From NCBI GenBank assembly GCA_004352715.1, contig SCFE01000049.1:53425-90577 (forward strand): DNA of 37,153 bases, in the 5' to 3' direction. Positions within the stretch are counted from its first letter, which is position 1; each line of letters starts with the position of its first letter. This stretch comes from Hofstenia miamia (lineage: Eukaryota > Xenacoelomorpha > Acoela). The position numbers and the translations under genes are program-made. Positions 1-9,915 of this stretch are shown piece after piece. Below the pieces are notes generated by a model that saw only the letters and a list, made by a program, of their open reading frames with translations, made no database searches and had not been told where the DNA came from.

Positions 1-184
1 GGAAACACACAGTGATACTCTTTTGAAACTCAGAAATGAGCCCAAAGTAAATGAACAAAGGAAGCAACAAAGCAGTGAACGAAAATACAAAGTCAGCAAA
101 AGCAGAAAATCCTAACCGTGACAAGTGCAAATTGGACTCTTGAATCATAACCAAAATGGAAAGCCAGTACGACATCAAGAAATA

Positions 185-820
185 ATGACGAATAACAAAA
201 GTAACAAGAGAGGAAGTGCAAAGAAAGCAGTACCAAAAACCAATACCCCCATGACAACACGATCGTCATCATACCCAAGGAATACCAAAGCAACCCAAAC
301 CCAAGAGTCAGTAAGACAGGAATCCTCTTCTGAACCGGGAACCCCGGAGATTTTGGAAATTTTGAGGAAAAATAATGAAAACAAAAAACTCTTGCAACAA
401 GAAATAAGCTTACTAACAAAGAGGATAGAAGATATCAAGCAAGTGAGTGCAGAAACAATTAGAAACATCCAAGTTGAAATGGACACCACACTAATTGAAC
501 AAAGCAAAGCATTTCAGAATGAGATTAAAGCACTCACAAAGCAACTAACAGAGTCAAATAGTAGATTCTTAGAGCAGAATCAGCTCTTGCAAGAGAAAAA
601 TAACGTATTAAAGATAACAAACCGGCAGTTAATACAAGAAGAACGACAAGAGAAGATACACTCCCACAACTTCCAGGTTGTAGGCAGAAAGGAATGCGAA
701 CTACAAGCAACACCACCCAATGATCAATTATCAGAAGAAGATTCTTTGGATGATGAGAACGAGGTGGAGAAAAAGAAATTTATAGATGAGATCACAAAAG
801 CGATAACTACACAGCTGTGA
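185..820 (+). pseudogene. Ty3/Gypsy gag, N-terminal coiled-coil part, copy 1
   Basis: Reading is open from position 125, but the first in-frame ATG is at 185. The first ~60 residues are basic and Ser/Thr-rich. They are followed by a long Leu/Glu/Lys/Gln-rich segment (roughly codons 60-150) with the heptad look of a coiled coil, then an acidic patch. This precedes a capsid-like region in the second copy, so I read it as the N-terminal domain of a retrotransposon Gag, whose role would be particle assembly. It ends at TGA 818-820, where copy 2 has CGA at 1596-1598. Compared with copy 2 it lacks 207 bp between the segments matching 1210 and 1418. No LTR or primer-binding site is visible in bases 1-184. 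It is a broken retroelement gene; the gag assignment rests mainly on downstream context. Confidence 0.7.
428..820 (+). repeat. Direct repeat of gag segment (partner 999-1598)
   Basis: Bases 428-820 and 999-1598 are the same gag segment with only a few substitutions, separated by an assembly gap. The first copy lacks 207 bp (1211-1417 of the second copy), with AAGA at both sides of the missing block. The gap makes it unclear whether this is a true tandem duplication or two element copies joined by scaffolding. Confidence 0.9.
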
Positions 821-828
821 AACAAAGA

Positions 829-998
829 NNNNNNNNNNNNNNNNNNNNNNNNNNNNNNNNNNNNNNNNNNNNNNNNNNNNNNNNNNNNNNNNNNNNNNNN
901 NNNNNNNNNNNNNNNNNNNNNNNNNNNNNNNNNNNNNNNNNNNNNNNNNNNNNNNNNNNNNNNNNNNNNNNNNNNNNNNNNNNNNNNNNNNNNNNNNN
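829..998. other. Assembly gap (170 N)
   Basis: Run of unknown bases between the two gag copies. Similar gaps lie at 9644-9794, 18100-18120, 18250-18286, 25221-25290 and 33939-34412, plus a single N at 18007. The gaps at 829, 9644 and 18100 are associated with duplicated sequence, as expected where repeats broke the assembly. Confidence 0.99.
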
Positions 999-1742
999 GA
1001 AGATATTGAGCAAGTGAGCGCAGAAACAATTAGAAACATCCAAGTTGAAATGGACACCAAACTAATTGAACAAAGCAAAGCATTTCAGAATGAGATTAAA
1101 ACACTCACAAAGCAACTAACAGAGTCAAATAGTAGATTCTTAGAGCAGAATCAGCTCTTGCAAGAGAAAAATAACGTATTAAAGATAACAAACCGGCAGT
1201 TAATACAAGACAATGATGTACAAGCCACTGAGATAATGCAACTAAGGAGTAAAATAATCCGACTAGAAACAAACAAGAGTGAACAGCCACAGCCAGTACA
1301 AGTACAACAGAACTTGTTGGAAATGGAGAACAAACGCCTAATCTGAGACAATGATCTGAGGCAAGAAGAAATAGCTCATCTAAAAGATAAACTGAGACTA
1401 TTGCAGCTAAACAAAGAAGAATGACAAGAGAAAGTACACTCCCACAACTTCCAGGTTGTAGGTAGAAAGGAACGCAAACTACAAGCAACACCACTCAATG
1501 ATCAATTATTGGAAGAAGATTCTTCAGACGATGAGAATGAGGCAGAGAAAAAGAAATTTATAGATGAGATCACAAAAGTGATAACCACACATCTGCGAAA
1601 CAAAGAAGGGACAACAAAACACATGAAACCCAAATACAGTAACTCAATACTGAACCAAGAATTGGGAAACAATATGATCCCTTGCAAGGCCACACTACCA
1701 AAATTCAACCTTCATGGGAATGGCTTCAAATGTTCGAATTAA
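999..1742 (+). pseudogene. Ty3/Gypsy gag, N-terminal part, copy 2
   Basis: This repeats the coiled-coil segment of copy 1 and carries 69 extra codons (1211-1417) also rich in Leu, Gln, Asn and Lys. The frame is cut by TGA at 1344-1346 and 1422-1424; copy 1 has CGA at the place equivalent to the second. After an acidic stretch (1509-1600) it reaches the conserved start of the capsid-like domain near ATLPKF. Around 1700-1715 the reading passes to another frame, so a one-base indel separates it from the next piece. It belongs to the same element as the capsid, protease and RT pieces that follow on this strand. Confidence 0.75.
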
Positions 1743-2470
1743 CTATGGCAGAAAAAAAGGTAAGCCAACACTCAGCAGCAGCAAGATTCCCCCTATACTT
1801 GACAGGAGCAGCAGCACAGCATTACCTGCTGTTAGATCCGGAAAGGAAGACAGATTATGAACTACTAATTGGGGACTTCATCGAATATTACAGAAACAAA
1901 AGTTTCAAAAACCAATATAGGATAATTCTCAATTACATACAACAGGTCGAGAGACTGGTCACATTAAGTTCAAGAGAAAACTGATACTCAAAATATGACC
2001 TCTTCTCGCATATTTGCAAAGGTATGCCTGACAACATAAGGGCACAATTTGAAATCAAGTGTGACGTAGACGACAAACTAGAAAAAATTATCAGAAAAGC
2101 AGTGGACATACAAGCCACGATCAAAAACAATGCGAGAATAAACGAAAAAGCAGTATGGCACAGAGAAACAATAACATGGAGGAGCAACGTTAAACCAAAA
2201 AATACAATGAAAACTTACGAAACAGACAAACAGGAGAAAATGATAAAAATAAAAACCAGAGATGGAAAAACTAGGAAGGTCTGCAAAAGAGATGTGAAAT
2301 GCTACAACTGTGGGAAGAAAGGACACAAGAGAGACAATTGCCACAAGCAAATAAATATGATTGGAGAAGAGCAAGGATACTTTGAAGACTTAATAGAATC
2401 GGAGGACAAAATGAAAAAGGACCCCAAACTGATGAAGAATTGTAAAACTAAATGGAGTGCTGACTCTTAA
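1709..2470 (+). pseudogene. Ty3/Gypsy gag, capsid-like and nucleocapsid part
   Basis: The capsid-like half reads PSWEWLQMFEL, then FPLYLTGAAAQHYLLLD, the usual pattern of Ty3/Gypsy Gag (retrotrans_gag type). After TGA at 1982-1984 it resumes with a segment containing DLFSHICKGMP. The nucleocapsid ends in a CCHC knuckle CYNCGKKGHKRDNC (2300-2341, CX2CX4HX4C) for RNA binding, flanked by basic residues. The frame closes at 2468-2470. The pol frame is already open from 2436, giving a short overlap in the +1 frame. The same capsid pattern recurs on the minus strand at 5230-6147 and 15298-15650. Confidence 0.9.
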
Positions 2471-3566
2471 AAACTATGCATCAATAATGATTATGATGAA
2501 CATGGATACAGTGAACACAATGACAATATCTGTCAATGGAATAATGATAAAAGCAACCATTGATACGGGAGTGACAACTTCTATAATTACGGACGATTGT
2601 GCAACAAAATTAGGTTTTACAAGAGAGGATCTCACCAAGTGCAATAAAAGACTTATAAATGTATCTGGTGAATATATCGACACAAAAGGAACATTGGATG
2701 TGGTGCAGCTAAGAGTGGCAAGCACAACATTCGAGCAATCACTGGTAGTAGTGGACATGCACAACAACATGCTACCATATGAAATAATTTTGGGAGATGA
2801 CTTCCTCACAAAAAACAAGTGTGTTATTAATTATGCAGATAGAACCATCAAAGTCAAAGAGGAAGAGATCGAGATCGAAGAAGAACAGGGCAAAGACAAA
2901 ATGATCACGTTCGAATTACAAGAAGATATACATTTGCAGCCACATCAGTGGAAAATATATGAGATTGGAACAGAACAAGCGATTACAACTGACGTCATGA
3001 TATATGAAAACAAAGGGATAAATACAAAAAGAGTATCAATGCCTTCTAGCATATGTGCAGTGAAAAATGGAAAAGCGAAAATACCAATCCTTAATCCAAC
3101 AAATGGGAATGTAAACCTAAAGAAGTCACACATTAGGATATTTGGGAAATATGTGAAATCAAACACTAGATTAATTTGGAAAGCATTGGAAGATGAAGAT
3201 GGAGCCAACAACTTGCATGGTCGATTCGAGGACTTACAAGTGGAAGCGCAAAGTACTCCAAATGGCTGATTCAAGAGCGAGTGGATGAACACCATCCAAG
3301 TTGCAAGTACTCCCAGGGGCAGATTCAAGGGCATTGGTATGGAAGCAATCAACGACAAATACAAAATCCCAGACATCAAGAGTGAGAACTACCCATATCT
3401 GAAAGAGAATGAGATTCAACAATTAAGAGAGATGCTAGAAAGACATAAACGGATATTCAATTACGGAGAGATAAGCGTGGGGCAGGCAATAGGCGAGAAG
3501 CACAACAGTGTTTGTAAAACAAGGAGAGAAATACCGCCTATGCATAGATTTTCAGAAACTAATTAA
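2436..3566 (+). pseudogene. Ty3/Gypsy pol: aspartic protease and linker to RT
   Basis: The protease carries the active-site triad DTG at 2562-2570 inside IKATIDTGVTTSIITDD, and the flap-end motif EIILGDDFL near 2790. It would cleave the Gag-Pol polyprotein. Downstream is a charged linker, then TGA at 3267-3269 where the local repeat wording (GRF at nearby positions) suggests arginine, then the lead-in to the reverse transcriptase. The frame ends at 3566, and the RT continues from about 3508 in another frame, so an indel lies between about 3500 and 3560. The listed start is only the beginning of the open frame; no good ATG precedes the protease core. Confidence 0.88.
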
Positions 3567-4464
3567 GGTAAAAAAGAAGGACTCCTATCCTCTGCCAAGA
3601 ATAGAGGACATGTTGTACGAATCAAGCAAGTACAAATATTTTACAACATTGTGCAAGGCCCATTGGCAAGTGCAAATGAAAGAGGAGGACATCAAGAAGA
3701 CAGCATTTATAACGCAGTACGGACTTTATGAGTGGATCTACATGGTGTTCAGACTATGCAATGCACTGGCGACATTTCAGAGATATATTACAAAAGTACT
3801 AAAAAATAGGACGCACAGAATGGAGGATGGTATTAATGCATACATAGATGACATAATTGTAACAAGCAACACGATGCAAGAACATATAGATAAATTGGAC
3901 AGAACATTAACAATTCTGGGAAAAGCCGGACTCCAGATAAATGGCAACAAATGCGAAATTTTGAAGGAGAAAATTGTCTTCCTAGGAAGGACTATAGAAA
4001 AAGGGAGGATATTGATGAAAGACAATGCAATAGAGATGATACGGAAGATAGAGAAACCAAATAACAAGAAAGATATCCAAAGAATAATGGGTTTCTTCAA
4101 TTACTACGGTACATTTATTCCCAATATCGCAGGGAAAACCGCGAAGATGACAAAATTCATGAGAAAATCGGTACCATTTATATGGACATGGCAGGAGCAA
4201 GAGGAACTGGATAACATTAAGGAGGAACTAGCAAAAGTGCCATCACTCAATACACCAGATTATAACGAACAATTCATACTAGACTGCGATGCAAGCAAGG
4301 TTGCCATAGGAGCAACGCTAGGACAAATTAAACATGGTAAAGAGGTGCTGATACAATTTTTCAGCCGTAAGTTAAGGGCAAGTGAGGAGAACTACGGCTC
4401 CAATCAATGTAGACAAAAAAGGTCAAACAGTATTAACAATCATAATAAAGGAGGAAATCTCTGA
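3508..4464 (+). pseudogene. Ty3/Gypsy reverse transcriptase and start of RNase H
   Basis: About 318 codons are open. Fingers and palm are recognisable: YRLCIDFQKLIKV, the F/YGLYEW...TFQR block, and the catalytic box YIDD at 3841-3852. RNase H begins with FILDCDASKVAIGATLGQ and FFSRKLRASEENYG, then is lost about 15 codons later. Two defects stand out. The motif A segment reads TLCKAHWQV at about 3646-3672, where the family has an Asp after the Leu, so the first catalytic Asp and one more residue are missing. The MPFGL box is MVFRL. The enzyme is therefore expected to be dead even apart from the frameshifts. Confidence 0.93.
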
Positions 4465-4828
4465 AAAGGAAATCTTAGAGAAACAACAGGATGACATAAT
4501 CCTTAATGAGATAATAAGGAAATTGAAAGAACCCCAGGTGACACTATCAAAGCTAACAGCAAGCTACTTCGAACACTATAAGTGGAAAACAAACTGAAAC
4601 GGGTTGCTGCATGTCAAAGGACAAAACAATCGAATTGCGATACTGGAGTATTTCAAGAGAGATCTTATACAGCGAATACATGAAAAAGGTCATCTAGGAA
4701 TAACACAAACAGAGAAAACGTTTAATGGGCGATTTATAACAACAGCAGTAAGAAAAGTGATAGAAGATATCATCAACAAATGCACTACATGCTTGCTACA
4801 CAATAACCAACAATTCCCAACACAGTGA
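4382..4828 (+). pseudogene. Ty3/Gypsy pol: linker and integrase zinc finger
   Basis: Most of RNase H is deleted; this frame picks up in the linker before integrase. TGA at 4595-4597 interrupts it. The second part has the integrase HHCC finger: HX3H at 4679-4693 and CX2C at 4781-4792 (CTTC), separated by about 30 residues including GHLGITQTEKTF. Another TGA lies at 4826-4828, and reading continues in a different frame within an A-rich run just downstream. The order after RT places it correctly in a Ty3/Gypsy pol. Confidence 0.85.
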
Positions 4829-4836
4829 GCATGTTG

Positions 4837-5035
4837 GAAAAAATAATCGCCACACAACCTAACGAAATAGTTCACATCAATTTGGAACAACTATCAAAGG
4901 ATAACAAGGGATACCAATTTTTACTAGTGATGGTGGATAATTTCACCAAGTATGCAAGGATGATCTCAATGAAAAACACGACTGCAGAAACCACAGCAGA
5001 AATAGCAATGAAAGACTGGATATTACGGCTGCAAA
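4837..5035 (+). pseudogene. Ty3/Gypsy integrase catalytic core, truncated
   Basis: The beginning of the rve-type integrase core is present: EIVHINLEQLS, then FLLVMVDNFTKYA and KNTTAETTAEIAMKDW. The first catalytic residue is Asn (AAT, 4879-4881) where the family has Asp; the surrounding VDNFTKY block is intact. Similarity stops at about 5028-5035, before the second catalytic Asp and the Glu, because the sequence there switches to a minus-strand protease of another element. No 3' LTR is seen. Confidence 0.85.
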
Positions 5036-5165
5036 AGAAGAGTACAATGAATCACAGGTGAAACACAAACCTTTGCAGCATTCATTGGTAATGATGGAAG
5101 CAGCAGCTCTGGTATCAATCATAGCATTAATTATTTGCCCATTCATTTCCACAGGAATCAGGTTT
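5035..5165 (-). pseudogene. Second Ty3/Gypsy element: protease fragment
   Basis: On the minus strand the sequence reads IPVEMNGQIINAMIDTRAAA then SIITNECC, a retropepsin start. The active-site triad is DTR instead of DTG, so it is probably inactive. Homology to the first element's protease runs to about 5035, where it abuts the truncated integrase of the first element. It follows the minus-strand gag at 5230-6147, in the expected gag-protease order, with a broken linker between. Confidence 0.8.
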
Positions 5166-5229
5166 TTTCATATCAGGTTAGTGAGAACCAGAATATACCA
5201 TGCATGTTTTAAAGGAGTCAGCACTCCGC

Positions 5230-6147
5230 CTAATTTAAATTCTGTGGCTCATCATCCTTTGAATTGACTAAAAGCATTTCTGTATTAATTTCAGAATCTT
5301 CTGCTATGAATCCTTCCCCATCGGCTATTAATTGTATTTTCACACAACAATTAGACTTCAAATGTCCCTTGTCTCCACATCTAAAGCGTCGCACTGACAC
5401 CATATCAAATTCTTTCTTAAGAACTGTTTTCTTTGGCTCAAATTTTGCTTTTACTCCAGCTAGTTCATTTAGATCTTTGTCAATTTGATTGGAATTATGC
5501 ATCATGTATGCAACACTGATTGCCTTCCTGATAATCTCATGTAAGCTTTCTTCTGGAGCACATTTCACTTCCAATCGATTCCTGATAGAAGGGGGAAACC
5601 CTCGACAAATATATGAAAAGAGGTCATGATGATAGTACTCAGCAGACAGACTAATTAATCAAAACAGCCGTTTGACTTGAGTTATGTAAATTCGGATATC
5701 ATCACCTTGTTTGAAGGAGATATGGCACAATAAGGTTTTGTATTGATGCTTAATGTGTGGGGCTCAATAGTGATCCTCGAAGAAACTAACTAATAACTGG
5801 TAATCAGTCTTGATAGTACGATCAAGCATCATGTATTGATTATAAGCTAAACCACTGAGATACAGCAGGAACTGGGATACAGCCCTTTCTTGAGAATTCC
5901 TATACTGTTTCATAGTGAGTTCAAATAAGAAACACCACTCATCAAATTACTGAGACACGGCATCAATTTTTCCAGTGAATTTAGGCAGAACTGAATGTTT
6001 ACTGAAAACTTGTAACTGTCCAGTTGACTCAAGAGGAAGAATAGACTGCCTATATCGTGGTCGACTACCTACATCGCTGATATCTATTTGGCCAGGACTG
6101 ACGTCACTCACATGCTCCTTCATGGTTAGTTTAACAATAAAGCACAT
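5230..6147 (-). pseudogene. Second Ty3/Gypsy element: gag
   Basis: A single minus-strand frame runs from ATG 6147 (alternative ATG 6123) to 5230 with three internal stops: TAA 5947-5949, TGA 5764-5766 and TGA 5659-5661. It contains HSVLPKFTGKID, WCFLFELTMK, FLLYLSGLAYNQYMMLD and DLFSYICRGFPPSIRNRLE, parallel block by block to the gag of the first element, but without the long N-terminal coiled coil. The zinc knuckle near the C-terminus reads RFRCGDKGHLKSNC, so its first Cys is Arg. It is a related but distinct Gypsy family. Confidence 0.9.
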
Positions 6148-6344
6148 TTTACAAAATTAACATTACAAAAATAGAATATTTAAGAATCACCAAATATAAA
6201 ATTGTTTTTTTTTAAAAGAACGAAAATCAATACATATAAAATTAGCATTACAATGATTATTTTTTGGGTGATTGATTGAAAAACTTGTATAATGGTTGAG
6301 TTTGTGTTCCAGATGTCACAGATTAGACAAGAATTGCTTGAACC

Positions 6345-6836
6345 CTAACCACCATATCTTGATAAAAGATCCCAAAAGGCGCTTCTGGCAGAAGACATAA
6401 AAGACATCTTGGAGAATACTTTGATAGCAATTGGTGACCATCCTCCTAAAGCTTCCACTGATAGTTGTATGAAGGATATACCAGCTGCTGAACATGATTC
6501 TGCATATTTAGTGAGCTTTTTGTTGTCTGAAATTTCCAGAGCATGACCAGCATTATTACCCGCAAGAGAAACAATCGAAGGCTGCAGTGAACTAATTACA
6601 GTCACGTCTAGAGCAGCTGGTCGGCCAAAAGACCAGCATGGCAAAAAGATGTCCCCAGGACGAGCACGAGACTCAGTGAGGTTAGACTTTTCAAGCACAG
6701 GAGACAAAGCACATTTCGAAGTAGTTGAAAAAATAGCGTCCCTGAGTCAATCATGGCGCGCAATTATTTCACCATCAATGGCGCAGGACATGGCATGATC
6801 ACCGAATAAATCCTAGGGCTTAAAGCATTTTGGACA
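6345..6836 (-). pseudogene. CCHC finger plus PD-(D/E)XK-like nuclease fragment, probable retroelement C-terminus
   Basis: Read on the minus strand from 6836: CPKCFK, then LFGDHAMSC (a CX2C...HX3C finger), then LRDAIFSTTSKC, RPGDIFLPCWSFGRPAALDV and later KLTKYAESC and GISFIQLSVEALGGWS. The Pro-x-Asp, an Asp 15 residues later and a downstream Lys fit the restriction-like endonuclease that follows a CCHC finger in R2/NeSL-type non-LTR retrotransposons. Proteins of this look recur in invertebrate genomes. Stops TAG 6813-6815 and TGA 6747-6749 break the frame, and the last 120 codons before TAG 6345-6347 are open. I see no reverse transcriptase beside it, so the retroelement assignment is inference. 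Confidence 0.55.
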
Positions 6837-6839
6837 TTT

Positions 6840-7740
6840 TTTGTCATCATTAATTAAGGGGATGCCAAGCCGATAACAAATCAATAATTAGGATCTAGAA
6901 AAGTAATAATATAAAATGTGCGGTTTCATGGTCAGGGGCGCAGAACCTTGAATCATTCCCGTCATGGGATCCTGACCACTACTTGAAACAAACTGTTTAG
7001 CTTGACATTGACATTAATTAATCAAACTGTAAAAAATCTAAAGATAAGAATTCTGAAGAGTTTACAATTTCTATAATGGTTTCACTATTTATAGTGAAGT
7101 TCAAAAAGTACTTGTGGATTTAAATGTTTAAATTATTCATCTGCCAAAGTTTTCTAAGAATAATGAGAAGTGATTTCGCCATCTTCGTTTTGCCAAATTA
7201 TTTATTTTTGACAAGTACTAATTTTTTTCATTTGTATTTGATCATTCTTAGTTGCAAAATATAACAAATAGATTGCTAAATAAATTTCTAATCATTTTTG
7301 TTTTTCATTTTCCTTTCTTTGACTGACTTTTCTCTTTAGCAGCTAATTTGGTGGATTATGCTACATTAGCTATGATAAAATCACTTTACTTTTATATTTT
7401 ATGTTGAAACTTCCATAAAATATGACACAAACGAGTAGATTACTGCACTCAAATTTGATGGAGTTCAATAGTGCTATTCCAAAGAATGCATTTGTCAAAT
7501 ATTTTCCAGGTGCATTCAACATTTTTGAAAGAGCTCACAAAACTATCCTGTCAGGTATGCACTTGATGAAATGCAGTGTTAAACATAGGTAATTTTTTCA
7601 TCCAAGTTTTACTAAGGATATTCCTATGTCAATTAATTTCAAGATAAACAAATATAACTTAAATTCAATTCTATACAATTTGAAATAGAAAATTTGTACA
7701 AATATATAAGTACAACATCTAAACTAAAGGTTTTGACAGT
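6840..7740. other. No gene seen
   Basis: AT-rich sequence with stops in all frames. I find no transposase, reverse transcriptase, RNA gene or inverted-repeat ends. If the membrane exon next to it is real, the part just below 7740 would be its 3' untranslated region. Confidence 0.6.
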
Positions 7741-7741
7741 G

Positions 7742-8022
7742 CTAAGCATAGTTAACTAAATTATAAGGCTTATTCAACTCCTTCTTGCCCTTAAGCCTTG
7801 AAAAGCCTCCAATCAACGAATGGGGAAGAATTGAGTTTAAAACATGATAGGGATGGGTGTACAATGATTGTAAGATTATTGCAATTGAAAGCAGAATTGA
7901 TTGCAATGCTGCGAATATACTGATTCCACCAATTGCATAAAATATGGTTGCATACCTAAAGGAATCTCTAGGATTGTAATTTTGATTATTAAACAGCAGA
8001 ACTGATAGCAATGGAAATAAGC
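7742..8022 (-). CDS. Candidate terminal exon of a multi-pass membrane protein (unrecognised)
   Basis: About 93 codons are open on the minus strand down to TAG 7742-7744. They encode a segment starting LFPLLSVLLFNN, a polar stretch with PRDSFRYATIFYAIGG, a hydrophobic run ISIFAALQSILLSIAIILQ, then a basic tail with LKGKKELNKPYN. This looks like the last one or two transmembrane helices and a cytosolic tail. Possible splice acceptors precede it: TTTAG ending at 8023 or ATCAG ending at 8002. No transposon motif is present, so it could be the last exon of a host gene whose earlier exons lie at higher coordinates. I do not recognise the family. It could also be chance in AT-rich DNA. Confidence 0.4.
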
Positions 8023-8117
8023 CTAAATATATTGTAATAAGTTATAAAAATATAATGTAAAACTTCTTAGATATCATTCATCCATTTTTTAAAATATTAA
8101 GTCATTCTTAAAAAAAA

Positions 8118-8139
8118 TATATATATATATATATATATA
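8118..8139. repeat. (AT)n microsatellite
   Basis: A short pure AT array directly abutting the terminal inverted repeat of the minus-strand Tc1 copy, whose TA target site lies inside it. Confidence 0.95.
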
Positions 8140-9338
8140 GTTGGCTGCAAAAAAAATGAGACTAGAAAAAAGGCATATTACTTTTGAACTACTGAACGTA
8201 ACAACTCAAGAAACGTACGATTTTAAAGATAAATTAAAGGATATAAGTAAAAAGCATCAAAGTCTAATTTGTTTTCCTCCTGTAGAAATAACTTCATTCA
8301 AACGAACTGAAACTGATTTCTTTAAATTGGACTTCATTTCAGATGTCAAAATGTGTTGACTCTTGGATTTTTTCTTTTCAATATCTGCCACACGTTTTCG
8401 ATTGGAGAAAGATCAGCAGAACTTGGTGGCCATTGCAAAAACTGGATATTATTTTCAGAAAACCAATTTTTTGTCTTTGCTGACGTGTGCGGGGTTGCTC
8501 CGTCCTATTGGAGTATCCATCCATCATCATATAAAGCATCAGCATAAGGCATAAATTCAGGTATAATTTGGCAATATCTTTGACTGTCGATTGTGGCTTT
8601 TCAAATAAAACCCACGATAGGAAAGTGCTCCCCAAACCATAATTTTTTGGTCGAAATTTGGAACCGCTTTTGTTGGTCTTGGACATTTCTTTGACGACCA
8701 CACTTGTACTTTGTTTCTGTGCAGTTGAAATACACACTCATCGGTTATCCAAACATCTTCAAAAGTGTAGTCTTTCCAATCTTTCACGAAATTTAATCTT
8801 TTTTCTTCATGTTCTTTTGTAATCAGAAGTAGATTTTTTCTGCCAATTTTTGTAACTCCACTTTTTTCAGCGTTCTTAACTGTGGTTTCATGCAAAAAGA
8901 TGTCGGCTTCAGTTTGAAGTCGATTTGCAATTATTTTACCAGAAATATAGGGATTTTTGAGTTTTCTGAATAAATTTTCCAATAATTTTTCGAGGGCGTC
9001 AACTTCTTTTTCTTCTTTTGAGAGATTATCCTTGTCGAATTTTTTTCAGCTTTCGAAAATAAGTTGATCGAGAAATTTGCGATGTCGCAAAGGCGTTTTC
9101 AAGCTGTTTCAACATTTCCATTCCAAAGAAATCAAGTAGAAACTTTGCAAAGCAAAACAATTTGTTTGTTAAGTTTTTTCAAATAATTACGAAGTACCAG
9201 TTTAATTAATTAACTTTTTTGTTTGACCATTTTAAAGTTCACAAAATTCTCGTTGTCTTTTATTTTTATAATTTTCCTCTAAAACGTCTCAATACGTTTC
9301 CACTAAGCGTGAAAAAATAGGTGTTCAGTCTCATTTTT
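8140..9338 (-). mobile_element. Tc1-type transposon, copy A (minus)
   Basis: The lower end begins TA|GTTGGCTGCAAAAA, identical over about 24 bases to the start of the plus-strand copy at 17892, so this is the family's terminal inverted repeat. The upper end ...AGTCTCATTTTT at 9329-9338 matches the inner part of the same repeat and then dissolves into AT-rich sequence. Length of about 1.2 kb fits Tc1. The internal gene is heavily damaged. Confidence 0.9.
8257..9121 (-). pseudogene. Tc1 transposase (DD34E family), broken
   Basis: The N-terminal helix-turn-helix part starts at ATG 9121 and contains SRSTYFRKLKKIRQG. A stop and frameshift follow, then a frame (8982-8557) with LHETTVKNAEKSGVTKIGRK, DVWITDECVFQLHRN and KIMVWGALSYRGFYLK. 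Relative to copy B it lacks about 14 bp after GFYLK, has CAG changed to TAG just before the second catalytic Asp, and lacks about 49 bp near the C-terminus. The remaining text (DGATPHTS, SPIENVWQ) is still recognisable in shifted frames. It would have cut and pasted the element; it cannot now. Confidence 0.92.
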
Positions 9339-9876
9339 ATATATATCTTTATATCTCCTTCTAAATGTTTTTTAAAAACCTCATCATGACCTCCTTTCCA
9401 AATATAAATCTTTGAAATTTGGTAGGGAAATGTCTCTATAATTTACCTAGCCCCAAAGTAAATACATTTAAGTTCGAGTGAATTCAGCGGGAGCAATGAC
9501 CAAAAAATAGGTTTTTGAGGAAATAGTGCCGTTCCCATTAAATGCCTTAGATTTTTCTGAAAGTTTCCCGCCAAATGTAAGGTTTTCGAATTTTCCATAG
9601 CAAAAAGTGGGAAATATAAATTTATATATATATATATATATATNNNNNNNNNNNNNNNNNNNNNNNNNNNNNNNNNNNNNNNNNNNNNNNNNNNNNNNNN
9701 NNNNNNNNNNNNNNNNNNNNNNNNNNNNNNNNNNNNNNNNNNNNNNNNNNNNNNNNNNNNNNNNNNNNNNNNNNNNNNNNNNNNNNNNNNNNNNTTAGAT
9801 TTTTCTGAAAGTTTCCCGCCAAATGTAAGGTTTTCGAATTTTCCATAGCAAAAAGTGGGAAATATAAATTTATATA

Positions 9877-9915
<39 letters not shown>

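Noticed and set aside
93-820. Minus-strand hydrophobic ORFs opposite gag
   Set aside because: They are reverse-complement shadows of the A-rich gag coding strand.
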